Part shown: positions 15,702-23,954 of the stretch, piece by piece
How the letters are laid out: each line of letters opens with the position of its first letter
Numbering within the stretch: position 1 is the stretch's first letter
Source of the DNA: a virus
IMG/VR virus record: IMGVR_UViG_3300025853_010175
Location: 1-32,507 of that record
Length of the DNA: 32,507 nucleotides
Reading direction: 5' to 3' (one strand)
Translations under genes and position numbers: made by a program
The notes under the pieces: model-generated
The model's database searches: none
Told to the model about the DNA's origin: nothing
What the model saw: only the letters and a program-made list of their open reading frames with translations

Positions 15702-18557
15702 ATGTCTCAGACGGTAAAACTTAATATTATGGTATCACAAAAAGAAATTGAAGAATTCCTATTGGGAGAAGACCCCGAAAAATACATCGTAGCACTCGAA
15801 TACGATTATCAAACATCAAAGATTTTTAAGATTATTCAAGACCCTGAAAAAGGTAAAATTATCAAACCTGATAATTTTGTACCATTTGCGTGGGTTGGAA
15901 ATTTACATGATAAAAATTTCTATAAAGGAAATAAACACACTCAAAAAGCTGCAATGTCAGAGTGTGGTATTATCATCGATAAATTAGAAACACATGGAGA
16001 CCCCCGATTAGAGAACGGTCTTCGTTTTTTGGTTAAAACCACAAAAACATACCAACACCTTGTTAACTTTTTCAAACAAGGTGGGTTAAATCCGTGGGAC
16101 CGAGAAAATTCTGATGTGATACAAATCTTACCCCCCGTAGAACAATACCTCGTCCAAAAACAAAAACGATTATTTAAAGGGTTTGAAGAATATGATGAGG
16201 TCCACCGATTTGTATTCGATATCGAGACCACGGGTCTTTCACCTGAAGATAATAGTATCTTCCTTATCGGAATGAAGGACAATCGTGGTTTTGTACATTC
16301 ATTATCCGCACAGAATGAAGAAGAAGAAAAACAGATGATTATTGATTTCTTCTATACGATTGATTATCTGAAACCTACATTGGTTGGTGGTTACAACTCA
16401 GCATTCTTCGACTTTCCGTTTATTCTTCGTAGAGCAGAGAAGTTAGGGTTGGATGTTAAAAAGATTGTTAAAACTCTTAACCCTGAAGTTTCCATTCGTC
16501 AGAGGGAAGGTATGTTGAAGCTCGCAAACGAAATGGAACCTTACACACAGACGATGATGTGGGGATATAACATTGTGGATATTGCTCATGCAGTTCGTAG
16601 AGCACAAGCAATCAACTCGGACATTAAGAGTTGGGGTTTGAAATACATCACACAATACATTGGTGCTGAAAAAGAGAATCGTGTATATGTTCAGGGTGAT
16701 AAGATTGGTAATATCTATTTTGACAATAAAGACTATTACTTTAACCCTGTGACTGGTGGTTATCGTGAGGTTGGAAGTAAGGGGACTGAAAACCTAATGG
16801 AAAGATTCCCTGGTAAGTTTGAACAGGTAAATGGTAAGTACATCATCGAACGATATCTTGACGATGACTTGTATGAGACTATGGTTGTTGATGATGAGTT
16901 CAACCAAGCAAACTTCCTACTGTCTAAATTGGTACCAACAACATACGAGAGACTTTCAACGATGGGTACTGCAACATTATGGAAAATGATTATGAGTTCG
17001 TGGTCATACAAACACAATCTTGCAATCCCAATGAAAGGAATGAAAAGGTCGTTCACTGGTGGACTTTCTCGTTTGTTACAGGTTGGGTACTCAACAGATG
17101 TATTAAAGCTTGACTACTCATCTCTATATCCCTCTATTCAGTTGGTTCACGATGTGTTCCCTAAATGTGACGTTACAGGTGCGATGAAGAGTATGTTGAA
17201 GTATTTCCGTGATACTCGTATCAAATATAAAAAGTTGGCTGAAAAACATTCTAAGACTGACCCAAAACTTTCATCACAATACGGACGTAAACAATTACCG
17301 ATTAAAATCTTTATTAACGCATTCTTCGGTTCATTGTCAGCACCACAGGTATTTCCGTGGGGTGATATGGACATGGGTGAACAGATTACCTGTACGGGTC
17401 GTCAATACCTTCGTCAGATGATTATGTGGTTTATGCAACGTGGATATCAACCATTGGTAATGGATACGGACGGTGTGAACTTTGCGGTTCCTGAAGATAG
17501 GTACAACCACAAGTATGTTGGTAAAGGATTAAACGATTTGGTTATTGAAGGTAAAGAATATGAAGGTACCGAAGCTGATGTTGCTGAGTATAATGACCTC
17601 TTTATGAGGGGTGAGATGGGATTAGATACGGACGGACAATGGCCAGCAACCATTAACGTGGCACGTAAAAACTATGCACTATTAACAGATAAGGGAAAAG
17701 TAAAACTTACAGGTAATACTATTAAATCTAAAAAACTTCAAACATATGTTGCTGAGTTTTTGGATACAGGTCTTCGATTGTTATTGGACGGTAAGGGTAA
17801 TGAGTTTTTAGATTCTTATTATGAATACATTCAAAACCTATTTGACCAAAAAATACCTTTGGCTAAAATTGCAAATAAAGCTCGCGTAAAACAGAGTGTT
17901 GAAGATTACAAAGTTCACGTAACTAAAAGAACAAAATCAGGTTCTTTGATGTCACGACAAGCACATATGGAGTTGGTAATTAATGAAGGTGTTCCTGTTG
18001 GTTTGGGTGATACTGTTTTTTACATTAACAATGGTACACGTAAATCACATGGTGATGTTCAGAAAAAGAAAGATGAGGTTATCTTGAATTGTTATTTAAT
18101 TAATGAAAAAGACATTACTGACAATCCTGATATGTTGGGTGAATATAATGTACCTCGATATATTTCAGCTTTTAATAAAAGAATTGAACCATTATTAGTT
18201 GTATTCTCTCCTGAAATACGTGATGAAATATTGATTGAAGACCCTAAAGACCGACCGTTCTTTACAAAGACACAAACCGAATTGGTTAGAGGATTTCCAC
18301 GAAGAGATGGTGACCAAGATACTTTGGAAGAGGTATTAACTCTGTCTGATTCTGAAATTGCTTATTGGAGACACGTTGAAATTGACCCATACTACATGTA
18401 TGTGGATAATACAACCGATTTGGTTAATAAGGAATATGTTAATAAGAATAAAACTTTGTTACAAGATTTATCTTATCAACCTAAAACTACAATACCAAAA
18501 GACGAATTATATGAAATGGACGAAGACGGTGCTTATATTTACTCTATGGAATATTAA
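15702..18557 (+). CDS. Family B DNA polymerase with 3'-5' proofreading domain (T4 gp43-like)
   Basis: The protein has 951 residues. The exonuclease domain has VFDIETTG (171-178), GGYNSAFFDFP (229-239) and YLDDD (385-389) as Exo I-III. The polymerase domain has LKLDYSSLYPSIQ (469-481, motif A), PIKIFINAFFGS (533-544, motif B) and LVMDTDGVNF (585-594, motif C, DTDG as in archaeal family B enzymes rather than DTDS). It replicates phage DNA at the fork with clamp and helicase partners. About 55 residues (325-380) between Exo II and Exo III look like an insertion. Base composition falls along the gene: 27 G/C in bases 16501-16560 but 13 in 18421-18480. It has its own promoter and leader hairpin. 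The 3' end overlaps a convergent gene by 4 bp. Confidence 0.96.
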   Translation: MSQTVKLNIMVSQKEIEEFLLGEDPEKYIVALEYDYQTSKIFKIIQDPEKGKIIKPDNFVPFAWVGNLHDKNFYKGNKHTQKAAMSECGIIIDKLETHGDPRLENGLRFLVKTTKTYQHLVNFFKQGGLNPWDRENSDVIQILPPVEQYLVQKQKRLFKGFEEYDEVHRFVFDIETTGLSPEDNSIFLIGMKDNRGFVHSLSAQNEEEEKQMIIDFFYTIDYLKPTLVGGYNSAFFDFPFILRRAEKLGLDVKKIVKTLNPEVSIRQREGMLKLANEMEPYTQTMMWGYNIVDIAHAVRRAQAINSDIKSWGLKYITQYIGAEKENRVYVQGDKIGNIYFDNKDYYFNPVTGGYREVGSKGTENLMERFPGKFEQVNGKYIIERYLDDDLYETMVVDDEFNQANFLLSKLVPTTYERLSTMGTATLWKMIMSSWSYKHNLAIPMKGMKRSFTGGLSRLLQVGYSTDVLKLDYSSLYPSIQLVHDVFPKCDVTGAMKSMLKYFRDTRIKYKKLAEKHSKTDPKLSSQYGRKQLPIKIFINAFFGSLSAPQVFPWGDMDMGEQITCTGRQYLRQMIMWFMQRGYQPLVMDTDGVNFAVPEDRYNHKYVGKGLNDLVIEGKEYEGTEADVAEYNDLFMRGEMGLDTDGQWPATINVARKNYALLTDKGKVKLTGNTIKSKKLQTYVAEFLDTGLRLLLDGKGNEFLDSYYEYIQNLFDQKIPLAKIANKARVKQSVEDYKVHVTKRTKSGSLMSRQAHMELVINEGVPVGLGDTVFYINNGTRKSHGDVQKKKDEVILNCYLINEKDITDNPDMLGEYNVPRYISAFNKRIEPLLVVFSPEIRDEILIEDPKDRPFFTKTQTELVRGFPRRDGDQDTLEEVLTLSDSEIAYWRHVEIDPYYMYVDNTTDLVNKEYVNKNKTLLQDLSYQPKTTIPKDELYEMDEDGAYIYSMEY

Positions 18558-18862
18558 GAATTCTTAAGACCATCAGATGATAATATATACCATACATCAC
18601 CAATATTAATTAATTCAACACTGGCAAATTTATTAAGAACAATTTCGTCAAATTCACCATCAAATGCGTGTGCTGAATCTACAACACAATCGGTAATTGA
18701 TTTGATTGTTATGTGTTTTGTTTCATTGTGATTGAGGGTGACTTTAACAACGTCACCTTCTTTTTGCCATTCATATGGTCTTACAATTAATACTCTTTCA
18801 TTTCTTGTTGTATAAGATGGTTCTCTTAACACAACACCTTCTTTTGTTCTAAAAATTGACAT
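18554..18862 (-). CDS. Small beta-rich phage protein, unknown function
   Basis: The protein has 102 residues and is mostly predicted beta structure: RVLIVRPYEWQ, VVKVTLNHNETKHITIKS and FASVELINIGDVWYILSSDG. The end, VWYILSSDGLKNS, is a phrase I associate with phage and large-virus structural beta domains, but no family can be named. It follows the neck-like gene by 1 bp on the same strand and is probably co-transcribed with it. Its last 4 bp overlap the end of the polymerase gene on the other strand, so the two transcripts converge with no visible terminator between them. Confidence 0.6.
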   Translation of the reverse strand: MSIFRTKEGVVLREPSYTTRNERVLIVRPYEWQKEGDVVKVTLNHNETKHITIKSITDCVVDSAHAFDGEFDEIVLNKFASVELINIGDVWYILSSDGLKNS

Positions 18863-18863
18863 A

Positions 18864-19985
18864 TTATATTACGTAAAATTGTCTTGGAAATGCACGATAC
18901 TGGAGTGATTTATTTAATTGTTCAGCAACGTTTGCTTCTCTTTCCATCATTTTATCAGGTCTTAACCTTTCTAATCTGGCCATTAACTCTTCGGTTAATT
19001 TTGATTTTTCATCTTTTGATTCTGTAAGTAATGAGTCATATTCTAATGTTAATTCAGAATCGGGTGTTTTTAGATTACCACTAAATTTACCTCTAACTCT
19101 ACCTAAAGTTTCCTTTACATATGCAGTAAACCATCTACGTACCCATGTTTGTGCAGGGCTGTTTAATTCATCCCATGCCATTTCATCTATTGGGATATCT
19201 GACGGTAACTTTACCACGTCAGGGTTTGCGGCTAAACAAGCATCTCTATCTTCAGTATCGTAATACCAATACCATACACGGTATTGATTAAACTGAATAT
19301 TACCAAAATCAAATTTACCACCAGGTACGTTCATTAAGTGAACCGCCTTTTTACCGTCAGGTAATGCTGTAACTCTGTATGTTAATTCACCTGAAATAAT
19401 TCTTCTCTTGATGTTGATGTCTTGCATTCTTAACAAGATATCAAAGGCAGGTGTAATAAAATAATTACCCATAGTTCCCATTTGTGAGAAACCAGCTGCA
19501 CCACCTAAACCAATACCTCCAAATCCTCCAAATCCACCCATAAATGGGTCAAAGAATGCGGCATCTAACTCAGACCTTGAAAACCATAAAAGTTCGTTTA
19601 ACTCACGTCCTGCGGGTATTTCATATATTTGTTGGTTAGGTACTAAATCAATATAATCTTTTTTAAGAACCCAATCACCACCCGCCTGTAATCCAACAAT
19701 CTTAGAGTATGCGTAAGTATATTGAGTTTCCCAGTCTAAAGAGCGAGTTGTAAATGCTCTTGTTAAAGATTGTTCATCTAGGTTAAGTCCGTATAAAGAT
19801 GTCCACTGATTTTCAATTAACCAATCATTGACATATTGTGCATAATCTTGAATTGATAATTCCAATAAAGAATCCATCATTTCGTCTTCAATTTCTATAC
19901 TACGAATAGGTGCACCTAATAAGTGTCTAATTCTTGTATATAATTTACTTCTTTGTGGTTCAGTTATTAATGTAGTATTAGCCAT
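18864..19985 (-). CDS. Putative neck/head-completion protein (gp13-like)
   Basis: The protein has 373 residues without signal or membrane segment. Residues 1-140 contain SKLYTRIRHLLGAP and LVPNQQIYEIPAGRELNEL; 150-166 is a Gly/Phe-rich loop (GGFGGFGGIGLGGAAGF). The C-terminal part WVRRWFTAYVKETLGRVRG, LTLEYDSLLTESKDE and MMEREANVAEQLNKSL is highly charged and helical. This pattern is familiar from T4-like environmental phages in which the protein is annotated as neck or head-completion protein; I cannot confirm homology to T4 gp13 by eye. It starts 20 bp after a TATTTATAAAATAAAAG motif, the same late-type signal as the tail genes, which supports a virion role. Confidence 0.45.
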   Translation of the reverse strand: MANTTLITEPQRSKLYTRIRHLLGAPIRSIEIEDEMMDSLLELSIQDYAQYVNDWLIENQWTSLYGLNLDEQSLTRAFTTRSLDWETQYTYAYSKIVGLQAGGDWVLKKDYIDLVPNQQIYEIPAGRELNELLWFSRSELDAAFFDPFMGGFGGFGGIGLGGAAGFSQMGTMGNYFITPAFDILLRMQDINIKRRIISGELTYRVTALPDGKKAVHLMNVPGGKFDFGNIQFNQYRVWYWYYDTEDRDACLAANPDVVKLPSDIPIDEMAWDELNSPAQTWVRRWFTAYVKETLGRVRGKFSGNLKTPDSELTLEYDSLLTESKDEKSKLTEELMARLERLRPDKMMEREANVAEQLNKSLQYRAFPRQFYVI

Positions 19986-19988
19986 GGA

Positions 19989-20005
19989 CTTTTATTTTAT
20001 AAATA
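19989..20005 (-). promoter_or_regulatory. Late-type motif for the neck-like gene
   Basis: Minus strand TATTTATAAAATAAAAG, 20 bp from its first T to ATG 19985. Both flanking genes are minus-strand, so the orientation is unambiguous. Confidence 0.45.
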
Positions 20006-20024
20006 TCAAATAAAATATATTTCT

Positions 20025-21587
20025 TTAATTGATTCTATCGTCTGAGTTAAAAACATATCTACCATCAATGATTTCTGTGTTGTTATTAAACACTATTGTA
20101 CCATCTCTATCATTATGAAAGACTAAGTAATCAACAGTATATGGTTTCACATTACCACTACCATATACAGTTATTTTACCATCTTCTTCTTCAATTTTAT
20201 TGAAAGGTTTTATTTGCATTGTTTTATCACCCTCAGGTGTTACAACATATGCGTCAACACCACCTAACATATCATCAACACCACCAAGCTCTCCTACTTT
20301 AAAAACTTCTTTGGTGTTAAAAATCTTTTTTAAGTTTATAACGGCATTAAGTTCTCTTTTATCACCAAACTTATTTGACCTATCTAATCCACTCATTACT
20401 GTTTGAAAGGTGCTTGATTCAGTGTTGAATATTCTGTATCGAAGTTCGGTCATATATCTAACTAACCTATCCGTTTCATCGAGTTGTTGTTTATTATCTA
20501 ACCCAACAAGATTTATAGGATTTATACCAACTTTTTTTAGGTATTGGTTTATATCGTTTACTAAAGTACAGAACGCAGTGTAATTTGTGTTTAACTTGTT
20601 AATTATTGAACGACCTGATTGTTCAAAGTCATAAACACCTGACATTTCGCCTTTCTTATATTCATCTTTTTCAAACCAATATTCTGAAAATACTTCTTTA
20701 AGAATATCCATAATAGCATACATGAATTTCTTCTTAACTTGTGGGTTACGATTGAATATCATTCTATATGTGTTCACCTGTTTTCTATTACATCCTGCAG
20801 ATACACCCTCATTAATAACTTCTTTAATAAACTTACCTTCGTTAATTTTGTCTTTTGTTCTTCCTAAAAATAATTTGTTTACAAACGGCCAATTAATTAC
20901 CTTCCAAAAGTTTTCAATATATTCATCTCTTTTGTTTCTGTATTTTAAATAATAAGCGTGTTCCCATAAATCAAGACCGAGAATTGGATATCCACCAAAT
21001 TTTATGGTATTCATCAATGGATTATCCTGATTTGATGTGGTCATAATTTTTAGTTTATCACTGTTTGTAATAACTAACCATACCCATCCTGAACCAAATT
21101 TTGATTTTGCTTTTTTCTCAAACTCTTTTTTAAAGTTATCGTAAGAACCAAAATCTTCTTTGATTTTTCTGAGTATTGGACCGTAAACCCTTGTACTTTT
21201 AGGTGTTAACATTTTCCAAAAAAGTGCATGGTTAAATGCACCACCTGCATTGTTTCTAATATTGTTATTGAATCTACTGATTCCTTTTACAATTTGTTCC
21301 AAGTCCAAATCGGACCCTTTTCTTTTCTGAATTGCCTTATTCAGTTTGTCTACATACCCTTTGTAATGTTTGTTATAGTGAACATACATCGTTTCTTTGT
21401 CGATGAATGATTCTAAGGCAGAGTAAGAGTATGGTAGTCTATCTATACCAATTTTCTTCATTTCTAATAAAATTTCTTTGCGTGATTTTTCAGTTGTAGA
21501 TTCTTCAATAGGTTTATTATCTACAACTTCGTTTTTGATTTGTTCTTCGAGTTCTTTGGCTCTTTCTTTTAGTTTTCTAAAACTCAT
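20025..21587 (-). CDS. Mn/Fe superoxide dismutase domain fused to a possible PD-(D/E)XK nuclease domain
   Basis: The protein has 520 residues. Residues 1-35 are a charged helix. Residues 45-240 form a complete iron/manganese superoxide dismutase: ligands His70 (MYVHYNKHY), His120 (AFNHALFW), Asp206 and His210 (LDLWEHAYYLKYRN), with Tyr78 and His74 at the active-site gate. Gln187 (TSNQDNPL) and the Gly115-Gly116 (NNAGGAFNH) arrangement are those of manganese SODs. Residues 250-400 are helical and unrecognised. Residues 408-505 resemble a PD-(D/E)XK nuclease core: RELNAVINL (Glu412), MLGGVDAYVV (Asp445) and MQIKPF (Gln458-x-Lys460). It lies alone between the helicase and a neck-like gene, 20 bp after a TATTTATAGTAAAAA motif. 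The SOD call is firm; the nuclease call is a hypothesis. Confidence 0.8.
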   Translation of the reverse strand: MSFRKLKERAKELEEQIKNEVVDNKPIEESTTEKSRKEILLEMKKIGIDRLPYSYSALESFIDKETMYVHYNKHYKGYVDKLNKAIQKRKGSDLDLEQIVKGISRFNNNIRNNAGGAFNHALFWKMLTPKSTRVYGPILRKIKEDFGSYDNFKKEFEKKAKSKFGSGWVWLVITNSDKLKIMTTSNQDNPLMNTIKFGGYPILGLDLWEHAYYLKYRNKRDEYIENFWKVINWPFVNKLFLGRTKDKINEGKFIKEVINEGVSAGCNRKQVNTYRMIFNRNPQVKKKFMYAIMDILKEVFSEYWFEKDEYKKGEMSGVYDFEQSGRSIINKLNTNYTAFCTLVNDINQYLKKVGINPINLVGLDNKQQLDETDRLVRYMTELRYRIFNTESSTFQTVMSGLDRSNKFGDKRELNAVINLKKIFNTKEVFKVGELGGVDDMLGGVDAYVVTPEGDKTMQIKPFNKIEEEDGKITVYGSGNVKPYTVDYLVFHNDRDGTIVFNNNTEIIDGRYVFNSDDRIN

Positions 21588-21590
21588 TTA

Positions 21591-21607
21591 GGTTTTTACT
21601 ATAAATA
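21591..21607 (-). promoter_or_regulatory. Late-type motif for the SOD fusion gene
   Basis: Minus strand TATTTATAGTAAAAACC, 20 bp from its first T to ATG 21587. Both flanking genes are minus-strand; shares 15 bases with the motif at 11486-11500. Confidence 0.45.
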
Positions 21608-21626
21608 ACCCAAAGATGAAAAAAGG

Positions 21627-23390
21627 TTAGTATCTTCGTTGTGAAATTTCGTTAAGGATTTCTTCTAATGTATCACCCTTACCTTCGTTATCACCCATAA
21701 CTGTTTCAAATATATTTTTCTTTTTAGATAATATATCATAGATAACACCTTCGATAGTGTTTTCAAATATTGGGTAAAAAATAGATACATTGAATTTTTG
21801 ACCATATCTATAAGCTCTGTCTTCAGCTTGTGCGTGGTCAGATGGAACGAAAGATAAATCGTTCATAATAACGGCTTCAGCCTCAGTTAAGGTAATACCT
21901 ACACCTGCGGCTTTTAAGTTTCCTACGAATACTTTTATTTTTTCATTTTCTTGAAATTGGTCAACCGCATGTTGACGAGCCGGTTTTGACATACTACCGT
22001 CTAACATCACTGCGGATTTACCAAAGTGGTCTTTTATCAAATTTAAAGTATTTGTGAAGTTTGTGAAAATGATTACTTTCTTACCTTGCTCAATGATATT
22101 TTCGGCAATTTCACATGTTTCTTTTACTTTATTTTCGGCTATGACTTGTCTTACTTTCATTAACTTTGAAAATTGTACAGTTAATGATGATGACTCGTCT
22201 GATTGTTCATACCAATCATAATACTCACCCATTAATTGTTCATAATCACGAGATTTTAATCTCATATAAACAGGGGTGATAATTTTTTCAGGTAAATCTA
22301 AAATGTCTTGTTTCAATCTTCTTAATACGTGTGTTTTAGTTCGGTCTCTCAATTCTTCAAGATTGTCGGCACCTTGAACATTCCAAACTTTTCTTTTACC
22401 TACACTAAACTGATATCCGTTACAATACCTTTTTACATATGCCATCCAATTATATGCTACGGGACTATCAACAAGATTAAGAAGATTATAATAATTTATT
22501 GGTCGGGAAGTCATTGGAGTACCTGTTAACAACCAAACCTTACCAACTTTTTTACAAATATCATTTGCAATTTTTGTCCTTTGAGCTTGTGCATTTTGAA
22601 TGTAATGGGCTTCATCTATAATAATCAAATCAAACCCTTCATTTAATATTGTTGATTCTTCAGGATATTTTGGGTCATGAAAGTTTTTTAAAATATCGTA
22701 ATTAATAATCACATAATCGGCACTTTCCCAATTCTTACCTTCAATAATTGAAATAGATTTATCAGTATAATTCTGAATTTCTCTCATCCAATTTATCTTT
22801 AGAGATGCCGGACAAATGATTAATACTCTTTCTGCTCCTGTTTCTAATGTTCCAATAACTGTTGATGTGGTTTTACCCAATCCCATATCATCGGCAAGAA
22901 TATATTTCTCATTACCAACTAACTTTTCTATGGCTTCTTTTTGGTGAGACAATGGAGGTCGATGAGAATATTTTTCATAATCTATTTCAACATTATGTTC
23001 TTTCTTACCAACAATCGCGGCTTTAGGTAACCAAAAGTGATGAAGTTCTTCAGACTCAAACAACTTACCCCATATATGAAAAGCTTTATCTTTTTCGACT
23101 AAAAGTTTTTCAATATAGATTTTTTCAGGTTCCTTTGTAAGGAGTTTATCTTCCATCATTCTTTTAGAAAAATAAGAATCTAATGGGACCCACCTTCTTG
23201 CAATTTTGGGAACAACATCCTTATAATTGTTTATATAGTCGGCTTGAGCTCGAGTTATCTTAAAATTTTTTGAATTCTCGTAATTTTTTTTGATTGCAAG
23301 AATATAGTTATTAAAACCTTCGTAGTTCTCAAGAACACGTTGAGCTTTAACTTCAGGAATCTTTGAAAGTGTTTCTGAGTTTTCTTGCAT
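21627..23390 (-). CDS. SNF2-family DNA translocase/helicase (SMARCAL1-like)
   Basis: ATG 23390 (MQENSETLSK) is preferred; an in-frame ATG at 23435 adds a hydrophobic run (MINICFLIIFKFIYI) and would overlap the opposite gene's leader. The 587 residues hold all superfamily 2 motifs: Q-like LSHQKEAIEKL (147-157), Walker A DDMGLGKTTS (167-176), DEAH (259-262), LLTGTPMTS (287-295), then in the second lobe VIIFTNF, GVGITLTEAEAV and the arginine-finger motif QAEDRAYRYGQ. The spacing and RAYRYGQ match SNF2 proteins, closest in style to the SMARCAL1/HARP branch that anneals and remodels forks. It may do the job of T4 UvsW, whose family is different. It is divergent from the 23439 gene with 48 bp between starts. 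Confidence 0.88.
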   Translation of the reverse strand: MQENSETLSKIPEVKAQRVLENYEGFNNYILAIKKNYENSKNFKITRAQADYINNYKDVVPKIARRWVPLDSYFSKRMMEDKLLTKEPEKIYIEKLLVEKDKAFHIWGKLFESEELHHFWLPKAAIVGKKEHNVEIDYEKYSHRPPLSHQKEAIEKLVGNEKYILADDMGLGKTTSTVIGTLETGAERVLIICPASLKINWMREIQNYTDKSISIIEGKNWESADYVIINYDILKNFHDPKYPEESTILNEGFDLIIIDEAHYIQNAQAQRTKIANDICKKVGKVWLLTGTPMTSRPINYYNLLNLVDSPVAYNWMAYVKRYCNGYQFSVGKRKVWNVQGADNLEELRDRTKTHVLRRLKQDILDLPEKIITPVYMRLKSRDYEQLMGEYYDWYEQSDESSSLTVQFSKLMKVRQVIAENKVKETCEIAENIIEQGKKVIIFTNFTNTLNLIKDHFGKSAVMLDGSMSKPARQHAVDQFQENEKIKVFVGNLKAAGVGITLTEAEAVIMNDLSFVPSDHAQAEDRAYRYGQKFNVSIFYPIFENTIEGVIYDILSKKKNIFETVMGDNEGKGDTLEEILNEISQRRY

Positions 23391-23425
23391 AATGTAAATA
23401 AATTTAAATATAATCAAAAAACAAA

Positions 23426-23438
23426 TATTTATCAATAT
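23426..23438 (+). promoter_or_regulatory. Late-type motif for the 23439 gene
   Basis: TATTTATCAATAT directly before ATG 23439. The reverse reading GATAAATA also lies about 36 bp upstream of the helicase ATG (23390), so its direction is not decided here. Confidence 0.3.
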
Positions 23439-23954
23439 ATGGCACAGAGAAGAGTACCCATAACGCGTTTAAATAAGTTTTTTGGCTCTGAAGACTATAA
23501 TCTCGAAATAGAAATGGGTCGAGAATGGTTGAGTGGAGACATGAACTTTACCCTTGTATTATATAGTGTTGATTCACAAAAGACTGTGAAAGATGATGTA
23601 TATGGTGAGGTGAGTTCTGATGGGGTACAATTTTTACCACCTGTTGAATTTAATGCTTTGGTAAGAATTGAAGAACCTGCTAATGATTTTATTGGTGGAA
23701 GTAAGGTTATTCAAAACGAACCAGGTAATTTAATATTCTCTGTGTATGAAAAAGATTTAGAAACTTTACAGATAGATATTAAGTTGGGAGATTATATTGG
23801 ATATTGGATTTCACCGAGTGAAATAAAATATTATTCAGTAGTAAATGCTGCACAACCTAATTATGACAATAAACATACATATGGTGGATATAAGAGTTTT
23901 TATTTTACTTATACTGCAACACCTGTATCTGAAAATGAATTTAGAGGAATATAA
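23439..23954 (+). CDS. Putative neck protein (gp14-like)
   Basis: ATG 23439 (MAQRRVPITR) is preferred over ATG 23385, because the TATTTAT motif and the divergent helicase leader lie between them. The 171 residues contain DYNLEIEMGREWL, FLPPVEFNALVRIE, FSVYEKDLETLQIDIKLGDY and a C-terminal YFTYTATPVSENEF. The 'Y-E-x-D-L ... L-G-D-Y-I-G-Y' and 'P-x-x-x-N-E-F' pattern resembles the neck proteins that follow gp13 in T4-like phages, an assignment based on pattern and gene order only. It overlaps the next gene by 1 bp (TAATG), 1.3 kb before the sheath gene. No Shine-Dalgarno sequence precedes it. Confidence 0.4.
   Translation: MAQRRVPITRLNKFFGSEDYNLEIEMGREWLSGDMNFTLVLYSVDSQKTVKDDVYGEVSSDGVQFLPPVEFNALVRIEEPANDFIGGSKVIQNEPGNLIFSVYEKDLETLQIDIKLGDYIGYWISPSEIKYYSVVNAAQPNYDNKHTYGGYKSFYFTYTATPVSENEFRGI

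Noticed and set aside
17461-17480. DTDG instead of DTDS in polymerase motif C as a sign of inactivity
   Set aside because: Active archaeal family B polymerases use DTDG; both catalytic aspartates (588 and 590) are present.
11493-21607. Forward TATAAATA matches at 11493, 19998 and 21600 as T4-type late promoters of plus-strand genes
   Set aside because: At 19998 and 21600 no plus-strand gene follows; the reverse reading precedes the minus-strand genes. At 11493 a T4-type reading is possible but the inverted reading explains all sites.
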